Position numbers and translations under genes: made by a program. Shown here one piece after another: positions 1-6,295 of a DNA stretch of 7,357 bases. The number at the start of each line of letters is the position of its first letter. Position 1 is the first letter of the stretch. The notes under the pieces were generated by a model. The model did not search any database, was not told where the DNA came from, and was given only the letters and a program-made list of their open reading frames with translations. This stretch comes from Methanomicrobiales archaeon. Its GTDB lineage: Archaea; Halobacteriota; Methanomicrobia; Methanomicrobiales; Methanoculleaceae. The stretch spans positions 1 to 7,357 of the forward strand of contig JAAZOW010000332.1 in NCBI GenBank assembly GCA_012797575.1, written 5' to 3'.

Positions 1-1413
1 CTCGGTATTCCTCATATCGTGGGTGAGAATATCGAGGTAGAGGTTTGCCTCCCGGTTCGCGGCCTCGAGGTCGCGCTGAAGCCGGATGAGGTCTTCGGCG
101 TGGCGAGCGAGGACTTCCTCGGCTTGTTTGCGCTCGGTGATATCGATACCCGCCTCGAGGATCAGGGATGAACCGTCGATATCGGTAAACGGGAAGTCGT
201 AGACATCAAGTATCATGTCGCCACCCGGAGACCTGAACTCCCGGCGATTGGGCCGGCCGGTCCTCAGGGGTAAGAGGGATTCGCAGGACGAGCAGGATTC
301 AGTCAAATCGCAACAATACTCGTAGCAGCGCCGCCCATCCAGTTCCCCGAACCTCTCCCGGAACGCGTGGTTCGCAAAGGCGATCTGCCGATCCGGGGTC
401 AACAGGCAGACTATTATGGGCAGAGAATCCACCATGGCAAGAAACCGTTGCCGTTCAGATGCGATGATCTCCTCGACGTGCTTACGCTCGGTGATATCGC
501 TTGCCGCCCCGAACCATTCGACGATCTCGCCGTCTGCATCCAGCATCGGGACCGCCCGCGAATGCACCCAGCCCGGGGTGCCGTCCACGCGCATGACGCG
601 ATGCTCCAGCTCAAACGTGCTCCTGGTCCGGATGGCCTCGTTGATGGCCGCCTGCACGTGCGGTTGGTCACTCGGATAGATGTATACGTCGGGCCAGGCA
701 CTATCTGGGGCATCGGTGTCGGGGATGAACTCTTTCCCTTCAAGATAGTGCATCTCACGCCAATCCGGGCTCATACGGTAGATTACCTCCGAACTGGCGG
801 TCACGAAGCCACGGAAGCGCTCCTCACTCAACCGCAGGGCCTCTTCGGCCCGCTTACGGTGGGTGATATCGGTGAAGAGAATGGCTACCCGGTTACTGCC
901 TGGCCCGCCGATCGGGAAGGCATATACATCGTACCAGCCTCCCATCAGCGGTCTAGCCGCCTGGGTGAAGCGCCGGGGCTCACCGGTCTCTGCAATGGCC
1001 CCATAGATCTCAAACCAGTGTTCTTCATGGTCCGGCACGAGCTCCCGCATCCTCTTCCCTAGTGCGTTGTGCATACCGGTCTGCTTCGCGAACGCCCGAT
1101 TCGTCTCTAAAAACCGGTAGTCGACCGGTTCACCCCCGGCATCGAAGATCACCTCGATGATGCAGAATCCTTCGTCGATAGAATCGAGCAGGGCCCGGTA
1201 CATCGCCTCCCCCATTTGGGCCTCGAACGTACCTAACATCCCCTTTGCCCGCAAAAGCTCAGCATTCTCCCGCCGGAGCGCCTCGTTCTCGCTCTGGATC
1301 TCCCGTGTCCGCTCGCGGACAAGCCGCTCGACCTCGGCTACCTCGATCTGTCCGGCGGGAGCGGATAGCTCTTTGGTTTCCTGCGACACTCGTACCTGGA
1401 TTGGGGACTCCAT
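1..1413 (-). CDS. Multi-PAS sensor histidine kinase, N-terminal part (3' end beyond the window)
   Basis: The minus strand is open from ATG at 1413 to the window edge, giving 471 residues without a stop. Residues about 24-60 form a charged heptad-like coiled coil. Three PAS modules follow: about 70-190, 195-312 and 320-430. Each closes with a PAC-type DIT[EH]RK motif (residues 182, 306 and 424) and a short helical linker. The end reads LDILTHDMRN, an H box with H465 as the probable phosphorylated histidine, so a dimerisation/ATPase part should lie off the left edge. No membrane segment is seen, so it is probably a cytosolic sensor working by phosphorelay; the ligand is unknown. PAS2 resembles the PAS_3 fold, and PAS3 has five clustered cysteines (363, 367, 368, 374, 377). 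The start is uncertain: there is no good ribosome site, and an in-frame ATG at 1509 would add 32 residues. The family is clear; the partner regulator is not visible. Confidence 0.9.
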   Translation of the reverse strand, partial: MESPIQVRVSQETKELSAPAGQIEVAEVERLVRERTREIQSENEALRRENAELLRAKGMLGTFEAQMGEAMYRALLDSIDEGFCIIEVIFDAGGEPVDYRFLETNRAFAKQTGMHNALGKRMRELVPDHEEHWFEIYGAIAETGEPRRFTQAARPLMGGWYDVYAFPIGGPGSNRVAILFTDITHRKRAEEALRLSEERFRGFVTASSEVIYRMSPDWREMHYLEGKEFIPDTDAPDSAWPDVYIYPSDQPHVQAAINEAIRTRSTFELEHRVMRVDGTPGWVHSRAVPMLDADGEIVEWFGAASDITERKHVEEIIASERQRFLAMVDSLPIIVCLLTPDRQIAFANHAFRERFGELDGRRCYEYCCDLTESCSSCESLLPLRTGRPNRREFRSPGGDMILDVYDFPFTDIDGSSLILEAGIDITERKQAEEVLARHAEDLIRLQRDLEAANREANLYLDILTHDMRNTE

Positions 1414-1431
1414 GAAAGTAATACTTTCGTG
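1411..1431. promoter_or_regulatory. Palindrome overlapping the kinase start codon
   Basis: Positions 1414-1428 read GAAAGTAATACTTTC, a perfect 7-bp inverted repeat around a central A. With one mismatch (1413/1429) the symmetry extends to 1411-1431, so it covers the ATG at 1413-1411. It could be an operator for a dimeric repressor or an mRNA hairpin hiding the start codon. If translation really starts at 1509, the palindrome lies inside the gene and is less meaningful. The function is inference; the symmetry is read directly. Confidence 0.45.
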
Positions 1432-1577
1432 ATGACTCAGGGTATCTGGTGAGTCGCCGTCGGTACGAATGGTGCTTCTCCTCAGCTTCCAGTAACTCCA
1501 GGCGGCCATGCCTTTTGGTGGTCGACATGACCCCTCCGCACTCCAGATCCCTGGATCGCAGGAGATCCTCCACCAAT

Positions 1578-1598
1578 CCAGATACCCCCGATACCCCT
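1578..1598. repeat. Tandem GATACCCC repeat with a distant inverted partner
   Basis: GATACCCCC (1581-1589) is followed directly by GATACCCCT (1590-1598). The left flank CCAGATACCC (1578-1587) is the exact reverse complement of GGGTATCTGG at 1440-1449, 128 bp away. A related AGATACGC sits at 1630-1637, just after the TATA box. The tandem pair lies about 25 bp upstream of the TATA box, a usual place for an archaeal activator site. Recurrence of the same core within one intergenic region suggests a transcription-factor site, but no factor is known. Confidence 0.35.
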
Positions 1599-1610
1599 GT
1601 ACCGGAGAGA

Positions 1611-1628
1611 AAAAGAAATCCGTATATA
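1611..1628 (+). promoter_or_regulatory. TATA box and purine-rich BRE-like element for the oxidoreductase gene
   Basis: TATATA at 1623-1628 is preceded by AAAAGAAATC at 1611-1620, which fits a purine-rich factor-B recognition element upstream of an archaeal TATA box on the plus strand. The usual spacing would put transcription start near 1650 and leave a leader of about 55 nt that contains the ribosome site. TATATA is self-complementary, so weak use towards the kinase gene cannot be excluded, but the A-rich flank favours the plus direction. Confidence 0.5.
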
Positions 1629-1693
1629 CAGATACGCACAAGAACACCCCGAAGTACCATGGAGTTGATCTATCCTACCCGCAGAATATCCCT

Positions 1694-1700
1694 GGAGGTG
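1694..1700 (+). promoter_or_regulatory. Shine-Dalgarno site fixing the oxidoreductase start
   Basis: GGAGGTG matches the complement of the archaeal 16S rRNA 3' tail (AUCACCUCC) and lies 5 nt before ATG 1706. It decides the start in favour of 1706 over the in-frame upstream ATG at 1508. Confidence 0.85.
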
Positions 1701-1705
1701 GCCTG

Positions 1706-2608
1706 ATGGACGTCGGCGTCATCGGCGCCGGGACGGTCGGCAGGAACCACGCACGCATATACTCAGGTCTCAAGGGAGTCGGAACGACCTACGTCTACGA
1801 TATCGACGATGAAGTCGCGGCCGCCACCGGGGCCGTGGTCTGCCGCTCGAGAGAGGATCTCCTCAAATGCGTCGACTGCGTCTCGATAGCGGTGCCCACA
1901 CCCCACCGCGCCGAGATTGCCCGGGAGGCGATCGCCGCCGGGGTGCACACCCTCATAGAAAAACCCCCCTGCCTCTCATCCATCGAGTGCGAACGCCTCG
2001 CAAAGCTCATCCCCGACGACCTCGTCGTCGGTATCGACCTCGTCGAGCGGTTCAACCCGGTCATCACCGAGATCAGAGACCTCATAGATGACCCCCACTA
2101 CGTCGCCTTCCACCGCCACAATCCGGCATCGCCCCGGGTGACGGGGAACTCGGTCGTCACGGATCTGATGATGCACGACATCGATATCGTCTCACACGTC
2201 CTCTTCCCCGGGGAGACCTGCACGATCCATGCGAGCGGCACAGGAGATGTCGCCGCGGCACTCGCAACCTTCGGGAGGACCCCGGTCTACCTCTCAGCCT
2301 CCCGGAGGGCCGCAAAGAAGGTCAGGCTCATCTACGTCGAGGTGGAGGACAGGACCATCATAGGCGATCTCATGACCCAGGAGGTAACCATCTACCATCG
2401 ACCCGAGACCTACGGCCAGAGCGGCGGGCTCTACCACCAGGAGAACGTCATCGAAAACCTCCTCGTCAACAAAGTCGAGCCCCTGATGATCGAGCTCGAG
2501 ACCTTCCTCCAGGCAGTCCGCGAGGGCACCCCCTTCCCCGTGACGATCGAGCAGGGGCTCGCGAACCTGAGGATCTGTGAGGCGATCTACCGCGATCTCT
2601 CAGCGTAG
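1706..2608 (+). CDS. Gfo/Idh/MocA-family NAD(P)-dependent oxidoreductase
   Basis: This 300-residue protein has an N-terminal Rossmann fold: the dinucleotide loop GAGTVG is at 7-12, and Asp32 at the end of strand 2 favours NAD over NADP. The family motif EKP is at 85-87, with K86 the expected catalytic lysine. ERFNP (114-118) and HDID (157-160, H157 as candidate acid/base) are the pattern of the UDP-N-acetylglucosamine 3-dehydrogenase-like branch found in methanogens, so a nucleotide-sugar substrate for surface glycan synthesis is plausible but not shown. No signal peptide is seen, so it should be cytosolic. The start follows from the Shine-Dalgarno site and from the Rossmann strand beginning right at MDVGVIG; the open frame reaching back to 1508 is leader. 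No sugar-pathway genes adjoin it. Its last 9 bases overlap the convergent propeller gene. Confidence 0.9.
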   Translation: MDVGVIGAGTVGRNHARIYSGLKGVGTTYVYDIDDEVAAATGAVVCRSREDLLKCVDCVSIAVPTPHRAEIAREAIAAGVHTLIEKPPCLSSIECERLAKLIPDDLVVGIDLVERFNPVITEIRDLIDDPHYVAFHRHNPASPRVTGNSVVTDLMMHDIDIVSHVLFPGETCTIHASGTGDVAAALATFGRTPVYLSASRRAAKKVRLIYVEVEDRTIIGDLMTQEVTIYHRPETYGQSGGLYHQENVIENLLVNKVEPLMIELETFLQAVREGTPFPVTIEQGLANLRICEAIYRDLSA

Positions 2609-4189
2609 AGGAGTCATCTCCCCTGCAAGGCGGAAGAACTCTACTTCGAGCGCTAAAACCTCCTCCATCTCCGGCTCGGCGCGGGCGTAGGCGAGTCGGT
2701 CCGCATCCTCGAAGAACCCTGCGAGGGCCTCCTTCTGGCCGGGGTAGGCCGTCAGAGCGTCCGCAGTGGTGACGATGCGCACTCCAGTCCGCTCCCGGAT
2801 CAGGGTGATCATCTGCCCGGAGAGGGCCCTGGCCGCCCCCCGGAGGTCCCCCTGCTCCAGGGCGGGCTTCCAGGGGTGCGGCTCAATGGTCTCCTCCTCC
2901 TCAGGGGGGGTGGGGCTCGCAATCACCAGCTCCTCCCTGGCCGGGGCAGAGCGCTCCCGGCGCAGGTACCCGACGCCGAAGACCGCGCCGCAGGCGAAGA
3001 GGCCAAGGATGAGGGCGTACGGGCCGGGCCCCCATCCGGAGACAGGCTCCTCAGCAGGCACCGGGATCTCTTCTATCGTCGGAGTCTCTCCAGGAGTCTC
3101 CACCGGGGCCGGAGTCTCCATCGGGGCCGGAGTCTCCATCGGGGCCGGAGTCTCCACCGGGGTCGGGGTCTCCATCGGGATGCCGATCACCTCGCGGAGG
3201 GAGGCCGCGATCCCCGCTGTGCCGTCAGCGGAGAGGGCGACGTGGTCCACCCAGCCATCGAGGTTGCAGGTCCCGATCAGGCCTCCTGTGCCGTCGAGGA
3301 GGTAGGCCTGCCTATCCATCGAGCCGGCGAGGACCCTTGAGCCATCGCCCGAGACGGCGACATCCCGGATCCAGCCGTCGGTCTCAAACACCCAGACCTC
3401 CTCTCCCTCGCGGTCAAAACACCTCACGGTATTGTCCTGCGAGCCGACGACGACGCGCGATCCATCCCCTGAGATCGCGAGCGCCGTGACAGGGCGGCGG
3501 AGTTTCTGCGACCAGACGAGGTTACCTTTGTTATCCAGGAACCTGATCCCGGCATCTGAGCCGGCGACGATATCCTTCCCGGGCCCGGAGACCGCGACGG
3601 CTGTGCCCCCATCCGTCATCTCATCGTGAGTCCAGACCTTCCGGCCGGCGTCTCTGTAGTAGAAGAGACCTCGGGTGGATATGACTGCGGTATACTCGCC
3701 GCAGCTCGATATGGCGCGGATATCGGACCTGATCGCGCCATCGTCCCCAGGGTCCCCACGGGTATCGGCTGTGGCGCGGAGGCTACCATCCGCATCATAG
3801 AAGTAGACCTTCCCGAAGCGATCAGCCACAACGATCCGCCCGGGGAAGGCAAGGCACACAGCCGGGGAGGGCATCTCCTCCCTCCAGATCGCGGTACCCT
3901 CCCGGGTGAGGAGGAAGAGGGATTGCCCATCCACGCAGGCGATCCGGCTCCCATCGGCAGAGCAGGCGACGAGCTCGGCGGTCCACTCCTGCCAGAGGGG
4001 GGTGCCGTCACCGGAGTAGAGGCAGACCCGCTCCCCGCCGGTCAGGATGTATGAGCCGTCCGCAGAGAGAGAAAGAGCGGTGATATCGGATGGGGCCGGG
4101 GATCTCCAGGAGGGGGCCAGAGCCAGGGCGCCGGCCGGGAAGCTGGCAAGGAGGAGGAAAACACAGAGGATGAGGACTGCACGCCGCAT
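2600..4189 (-). CDS. Exported, membrane-anchored WD40/PQQ-like beta-propeller protein with P/T-rich stalk
   Basis: This 529-residue protein opens with a signal peptide (about 1-24: MRR, a hydrophobic core, then an ALA-type cleavage region). Residues about 35-335 hold degenerate propeller blades, each with a strand, an S-x-DGS turn and a short strand (such as S-A-D-G-S at 42-46, S-G-D-G-S at 240-244 and 280-284), and repeated 'GxxxW' strand ends. Residues 339-368 are a tandem METPAP-type stalk, about 390-409 is one membrane helix followed by RRER, and 410-529 is a charged, probably cytoplasmic domain with an alpha-helical tail (LRGAARAL, FFEDADRLAYA). Topology should be propeller outside, tail inside. 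I infer a surface sensor or complex scaffold. The tail faintly recalls C-terminal modules of BatD/DUF4129-type proteins; that is uncertain. ATG 4189 was chosen because it begins the signal peptide and sits just after a TATA box; an in-frame GTG at 4261 would add 24 residues. Confidence 0.8.
   Translation of the reverse strand: MRRAVLILCVFLLLASFPAGALALAPSWRSPAPSDITALSLSADGSYILTGGERVCLYSGDGTPLWQEWTAELVACSADGSRIACVDGQSLFLLTREGTAIWREEMPSPAVCLAFPGRIVVADRFGKVYFYDADGSLRATADTRGDPGDDGAIRSDIRAISSCGEYTAVISTRGLFYYRDAGRKVWTHDEMTDGGTAVAVSGPGKDIVAGSDAGIRFLDNKGNLVWSQKLRRPVTALAISGDGSRVVVGSQDNTVRCFDREGEEVWVFETDGWIRDVAVSGDGSRVLAGSMDRQAYLLDGTGGLIGTCNLDGWVDHVALSADGTAGIAASLREVIGIPMETPTPVETPAPMETPAPMETPAPVETPGETPTIEEIPVPAEEPVSGWGPGPYALILGLFACGAVFGVGYLRRERSAPAREELVIASPTPPEEEETIEPHPWKPALEQGDLRGAARALSGQMITLIRERTGVRIVTTADALTAYPGQKEALAGFFEDADRLAYARAEPEMEEVLALEVEFFRLAGEMTPLR
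3093..3182 (-). repeat. Five copies of an 18-bp coding repeat (METPAP stalk)
   Basis: Five consecutive 18-bp units start at 3093, 3111, 3129, 3147 and 3165 on the plus strand (unit GGAGTCTCCATCGGGGCC with few changes). The second and third are identical. On the coding strand they give METPTP, VETPAP, METPAP, METPAP and VETPGE, an extended proline-rich stalk between propeller and membrane helix. Near-identity at DNA level points to recent slippage or unequal recombination, so copy number may vary between strains. Confidence 0.9.
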
Positions 4190-4193
4190 TCCA

Positions 4194-4206
4194 CTGAAGG
4201 TTTCAG
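4194..4206. promoter_or_regulatory. Inverted repeat between TATA box and propeller start
   Basis: CTGAAGGTTTCAG is a perfect 5-bp inverted repeat with a 3-nt centre. It lies over the predicted transcription start, where bound protein would block RNA polymerase. It is short enough to occur by chance; an operator role is inferred only from position. Confidence 0.25.
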
Positions 4207-4215
4207 GAGGGACAG

Positions 4216-4221
4216 TATAAA
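4216..4221 (-). promoter_or_regulatory. TATA box of the propeller gene (near-leaderless transcript)
   Basis: On the minus strand this reads TTTATA (within CATTTATAC), centred about 29 nt before ATG 4189. Archaeal TATA boxes lie about 26 nt before transcription start, so the transcript would begin a few bases before the ATG. This agrees with the lack of a ribosome site just upstream and supports 4189 over the GTG at 4261, which would lie upstream of the transcript. Confidence 0.55.
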
Positions 4222-4418
4222 TGTTCCGATTCGTAAAGGAGGGCACGACGTCGAAGGCCACACAGAGACTCCTGCTGCATGAAGCCCAACCACCCCTCCT
4301 GTACAGCTACCGGAGGCAGTCCTGGGCACCCCTCCGATCGACCTCTCTCTCAGTATGCCATGGGGAAGGGTTCGGTATGGAATCGAGTCAATTCCCCGGG
4401 CTGTAGATGGATCCGGCA

Positions 4419-5174
4419 TCACTCCGTCCTCCCAAACGCGTATATACCGATGGTGAACATCACAGCATCGAAGGCAAGCAGTATACCGATGCTGACGTAC
4501 ATCGGGAACAGGGGCGCCCATGCACCACCCATCATGACGGTCCTGAGCGCGTCGACGCCGTAGGTGAGCGGGTTGGCATAGCTGACCCATACCAGCCACT
4601 GCGGCACGTTCGAGAGAGGAAAGAGCGCCCCGCTCAGGAAGAACATCGGCAGGTTGATGAACGTCTGGACAAGACCAAACCCCTCAAAACTCTTCATCAG
4701 GCTGGCAAACACCAATCCGATGCAGGTCAGACCGACGGTGATCAGGAGCATGATCGGCAGGGCACGTAGAAAGACGAAGGGGCTTATGGATGCACCGATC
4801 AGGAGGGCAAACGGGAAGATGATGATGCCCTGCAACATAACATCGGTGCTGACACCGAGCATCTTCCCAAGAAAGATGGATGGGCGCGAGACAGGAGAGA
4901 CGAGGATCTCTTTGAGGAAACCGAACTCTCTATCCCAGATCACGGATACGCCCAGGAACATGGCGGTAAAGAGCATTGCCTGGCAGACCAACCCCGGAAA
5001 TATGAACTCCTGATAATTGTGCCCCGCAACATTTGCAGAAAAGCGCAGGCCGGTGCCGAAGATGAACAGCCACAGCAACGGCTGGCAGAATGCATTGAGA
5101 AGTCGCGGTTTCTCGCGCAGGAACTTCTTCACCTCCCTCAGCCAGAGGGTGTAGATACCTCGTATCTCGCTCAT
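4419..5174 (-). CDS. ABC-2 type transport permease (DrrB-like)
   Basis: This 251-residue membrane protein has the usual length for the DrrB/NodJ-like ABC-2 family. Six hydrophobic segments can be placed at about 28-44, 57-80, 110-130, 138-159, 168-186 and 225-246. The family signature lies between helices 2 and 3 (WDREFGFLKEILVSPVSR, 80-97, then the coupling segment to residue 107), and NPLTYGVDALR (201-211) precedes the last helix. It should form the membrane channel of an exporter together with the ATPase encoded just upstream; two subunits of each is usual. Its ATG overlaps the ATPase stop (ATGA), so translation is likely coupled; the upstream AAGGG can serve as ribosome site. Cargo cannot be read from the sequence: relatives export drugs, lipids or polysaccharides. 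Confidence 0.93.
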   Translation of the reverse strand: MSEIRGIYTLWLREVKKFLREKPRLLNAFCQPLLWLFIFGTGLRFSANVAGHNYQEFIFPGLVCQAMLFTAMFLGVSVIWDREFGFLKEILVSPVSRPSIFLGKMLGVSTDVMLQGIIIFPFALLIGASISPFVFLRALPIMLLITVGLTCIGLVFASLMKSFEGFGLVQTFINLPMFFLSGALFPLSNVPQWLVWVSYANPLTYGVDALRTVMMGGAWAPLFPMYVSIGILLAFDAVMFTIGIYAFGRTE

Positions 5175-6166
5175 CGCGCCCTTCGCAACCTCATCATGGC
5201 CATCCGCCCAAACCGCTTCCTCCTCACCTCTTCCTGCCGCAGATCCTTTCCGGTATAGTGGATGAAGACATCATTCATATCAGGGTGACTCAGAGAGACA
5301 TGCTCAATGCGGATCCCCGCACCTACCGCCGCCTCGATGATCCGGGGGAGGAGGACATTTGCGTCGCTGACAGTCACCCTGACCTCCCCATCCTGGACCG
5401 TAATGACGTCCGATACGCCGTTTTGAACCAGTAGGTCACGGAGCACCCTGCCGTCATCCGTGCCCAGAGTGATCGTATCCCCGCCAAGCCCCTTCTTCAG
5501 GTCTGACGGCCTGTCAAGAGCAACGATCCGGCCATGGTCGATGATGGCCACACGGTCACAGAGGCGATCCGCTTCCTCCATGTAGTGGGTGGTAAGGACA
5601 ATCGTCATGCCCTCCCTCTCCCTGAGCTTCTGGATGTAGTCCCAGATATGTTCCCGGCTCTGGGGATCAAGGCCGATCGTGGGTTCGTCAAGGAAGAGGA
5701 CCTTGGGATAGTGGAGAAGACCCCGGGCGATCTCAAGCCGTCTCCTCATCCCCCCGGAGTAGGTAGAGACAAACGTGTCTACCCTGTCCTCCAGCCGGAC
5801 CAGCTCGATCACGGACTGGATCCGATCGTTCTGCTCGGATACCGGAACGCCGTACAGGTCAGCGTGCATCTGGAGGTTTTCCCGTGCTGTCATATCGGCA
5901 TCGACGCTCGGATCCTGAAAGACGATGCCGATCGATCTCCGCACCATAGCATGCTGCCTGACGATGTCGTACCCATCCACCGATGCGGTGCCCGAGGTGG
6001 GTTTGAGGATGGTGCAGAGCATCGATAACATGGTAGTTTTACCTGCCCCGTTCGGCCCGAGCAGCCCGAAGACTTCACCCTCCCTGACGGCCAGGTTGAT
6101 CGCGTCGACGGCAACGGTCGATCCGAACCGCCGTGTCAGGGCAAACGTCTCAATTATCGGGGACAT
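5171..6166 (-). CDS. ABC transporter ATP-binding protein (DrrA-like)
   Basis: This 331-residue ATPase powers the neighbouring ABC-2 permease. All catalytic motifs are intact: Walker A GPNGAGKTT (37-45), Q-loop Gln84 in VFQDPS, signature YSGGM (136-140), Walker B VLFLDEP (156-162), D-loop GLDP (165-168) and switch His194. Residues about 225-305 form the regulatory C-terminal domain of DrrA-like exporters (DUF4162 type), ending in the typical HPDMNDVFIHYTGKDL. A very basic tail (RRKRFGRMAMMRLRRAR, 315-331) follows and overlaps the permease start, so it may partly reflect the gene overlap. ATG 6166 was chosen because AGGAG lies 8 nt upstream and the conserved domain starts there; a longer frame from GTG 6271 adds 35 residues unlike the family. 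The gap to the methyltransferase gene is 129 bp with no TATA box visible, so cotranscription is likely. Confidence 0.95.
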   Translation of the reverse strand: MSPIIETFALTRRFGSTVAVDAINLAVREGEVFGLLGPNGAGKTTMLSMLCTILKPTSGTASVDGYDIVRQHAMVRRSIGIVFQDPSVDADMTARENLQMHADLYGVPVSEQNDRIQSVIELVRLEDRVDTFVSTYSGGMRRRLEIARGLLHYPKVLFLDEPTIGLDPQSREHIWDYIQKLREREGMTIVLTTHYMEEADRLCDRVAIIDHGRIVALDRPSDLKKGLGGDTITLGTDDGRVLRDLLVQNGVSDVITVQDGEVRVTVSDANVLLPRIIEAAVGAGIRIEHVSLSHPDMNDVFIHYTGKDLRQEEVRRKRFGRMAMMRLRRAR

Positions 6167-6174
6167 CGAGGGAT

Positions 6175-6179
6175 CTCCT
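6175..6179 (-). promoter_or_regulatory. Shine-Dalgarno site of the ABC ATPase gene
   Basis: On the minus strand AGGAG (within CAGGAGATC) lies 8 nt before ATG 6166. It selects this start over the upstream in-frame GTG at 6271. Confidence 0.7.
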
Positions 6180-6295
6180 GAACCAGTCCTCGATCGATCA
6201 ACGCCGACGAACCGGTCATGGCAGAGAGAGACACCAGATCTCAACCACTCCCATACCCGGGCTTCGCGCACACCCTCACGCCGGGAAGAGGGACT

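Larger units (their letters stand above)
1414..1705. other. Divergent intergenic region between kinase and oxidoreductase genes
   Basis: This 292-bp gap lies between two genes read outward from it. It holds the 1411-1431 palindrome, a 10-bp inverted repeat pair (1440-1449 and 1578-1587), a tandem 9-bp repeat (1581-1598), a purine-rich tract plus TATATA (1611-1628) and the oxidoreductase ribosome site (1694-1700). On the minus strand a short frame starts at ATG 1528, preceded by GGAGGGG (1537-1531), but it continues out of frame into the kinase gene, so I do not call it. I see no RNA gene or convincing terminator. Confidence 0.6.
4190..4418. other. Intergenic region upstream of the propeller gene
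   Basis: This 229-bp gap between the permease stop and the propeller start holds the propeller promoter (4216-4221), a small inverted repeat (4194-4206) and an imperfect hairpin at 4295-4316 (CCTCC/GGAGG arms, a one-base mismatch, then GTA/TAC with loop CAGC). The hairpin has no following T-run, so a terminator role for the upstream operon is weak. Open frames crossing the region on either strand look fortuitous. Confidence 0.5.

Noticed and set aside
129..870. Repeated CGGTGATATCG-like sequences at about 133, 489 and 864
   Set aside because: They encode the conserved DIT[EH]RK ends of the three PAS domains, so they are duplicated protein motifs and not a DNA repeat element.
367..1062. Plus-strand open frame of 231 codons
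   Set aside because: It is the antisense of the PAS kinase, whose minus-strand translation shows three clear PAS/PAC modules; the plus frame has no recognisable motif.
1259..1528. Minus-strand short frame from ATG 1528 (90 codons) preceded by GGAGGGG
   Set aside because: Its last half overlaps the kinase gene out of frame and becomes arginine-rich shadow sequence; no recognisable protein. A frameshifted true N-terminus of the kinase remains possible but is unsupported.
2766..3340. Plus-strand frames with GVSIGA or LHRGRS tandem repeats
   Set aside because: The repeats are the antisense reading of the 18-bp METPAP units; the propeller protein on the minus strand explains them.
4295..4316. 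Hairpin CCTCC/GGAGG as a transcription terminator for the exporter operon
   Set aside because: No T-rich tract follows on the minus strand, it lies about 100 bp past the stop, and archaeal termination depends mainly on T-runs.
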